From contig NC_041781.1 in assembly GCF_900090045.1 (NCBI RefSeq), positions 310,001 through 374,000 on the forward strand: DNA of 64,000 nucleotides, in the 5' to 3' direction. The position numbers were made by a program, and so were the translations under genes. Of this stretch, positions 63,503 through 64,000 are shown in pieces (positions within the stretch are counted from its first letter, which is position 1; each line of letters opens with the position of its first letter). Origin of the DNA: Plasmodium malariae. Lineage: Eukaryota; Apicomplexa; Aconoidasida; Haemosporida; Plasmodiidae. The notes beneath the pieces are model-generated. The model was not told the DNA's origin. It searched no databases and saw only the letters and a program-made list of their open reading frames with translations.

Positions 63503-64000
63503 ATGACGAATATTAAAGATGTAAAATATGACCTAGGCTTAGATATGACAGTAGAAGACCAAAAAAAAATTGGGAAATTCACAAATTTACATTATAAACA
63601 GTCTGTTTACGAACAAAAGATGAAATTAATGAAAGAAAATATATCAAACATTGATTCCTCAATTGATGAAGTCTCACTTGTTTTCGACCCCCAAGATGTT
63701 ATGCTAAATATAGGTATACGCCCATTTATCCTTCTCTTTCCCTTCTCTGTCTTTTTCTCATGCCATCCCTGTGTGTATGCATACAGTGGTGTATTTACAT
63801 TCTTACTACAATAACATTTTTCCTTTTTTGAATTCCAACAAATTATATGCTTAATTTTTTTTTAATTTTTTCAAGGCGACTGCTTTTTTAGCTTTGACAC
63901 AGATTACGTGGAAGAAAGCTTGGAACAGATCAACAGCGAAGGAAGAAAAATCTTAAATAAATTAGAACAAGAATATAAGAATATCATAAAGGAAAAAGAA
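63503..64000 (+). CDS. Prefoldin subunit 4 (partial at the window end)
   Basis: Beta-type subunit of the hexameric prefoldin chaperone, which passes nascent actin and tubulin to the chaperonin CCT. Exon 1 is 63503-63713 and exon 2 starts at 63876, with a GT-AG intron in phase 1 that splits the Gly codon of GDCFFSFDTDYVEE. The N-terminal helix has TVEDQKKIGKFTNLHYKQ, matching the VEDQQKINKFARN signature of PFDN4. The first helix pairs with a C-terminal one beginning LEQINSEGRKILNKLEQEY, and the hairpin lies between. 111 complete codons are visible; the family has about 125-140 residues, so a short 3' part lies beyond the window. Its substrate alpha-tubulin is encoded in the same window. Confidence 0.93.

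Overview
This window is nuclear DNA of a malaria parasite (genus Plasmodium). It is very A+T-rich, with long poly(A)/poly(T) and (AT)n tracts in introns and spacers. Its proteins are rich in Asn and Lys, its introns are short GT-AG introns with poly(T) before the acceptor, and it carries apicomplexan proteins such as an LCCL-domain protein of the CCp family and parasite alpha-tubulin. From memory, the order helicase / nucleoporin / coiled-coil protein / alpha-tubulin 1 / LCCL protein / eL32 / TBC protein / AP-4 epsilon / PH protein / SPC3 / prefoldin 4 resembles the left part of P. falciparum chromosome 9. I could not check this, and I do not assign a species.

Layout. 1-93: the last codons of a plus-strand gene. 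1912-9464 (-): a DDX60-type Ski2-like helicase, two exons. 13834-18132 (+): an FG nucleoporin with an Nsp1/Nup62-like C-terminus. 19629-24203 (+): a HOOK-family coiled-coil protein that I rebuild as 18 exons, one only 8 nt long. 27239-29309 (+): alpha-tubulin, three exons. 30860-35931 (+): a CCp4-like LCCL/lectin protein whose 3' end carries a frameshift and an in-frame TAG. 37514-38387 (+): ribosomal protein eL32. 39345-40409 (-): a TBC Rab-GAP. 42052-46764 (-): AP-4 epsilon, six exons, with a reading-frame slip at a 29-nt homopolymer. 49401 to about 50926 (+): a secreted PH-like protein whose 3' exons contain three TAG codons. 51039-59949 (-): a protein of about 2,444 aa in ten exons with a signal peptide, GCC2/GCC3 cysteine-rich repeats, many membrane segments and three lectin/LamG-like modules. 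61324-61881 (-): signal peptidase subunit SPC3. 63503-64000 (+): prefoldin subunit 4, cut by the window end.

The genes are mostly housekeeping functions: RNA surveillance, nuclear transport, cytoskeleton and transport along it, translation, vesicle traffic, ER processing and tubulin folding. The two lineage-specific surface or secreted candidates are the CCp4-like protein and the large receptor-like protein. I saw no rRNA, tRNA, CRISPR array or transposon. The most interesting items are the undescribed receptor-like protein, the damaged 3' ends of the CCp4-like and PH-like genes, the homopolymer frame slip in AP-4 epsilon and the micro-exon in the HOOK gene.
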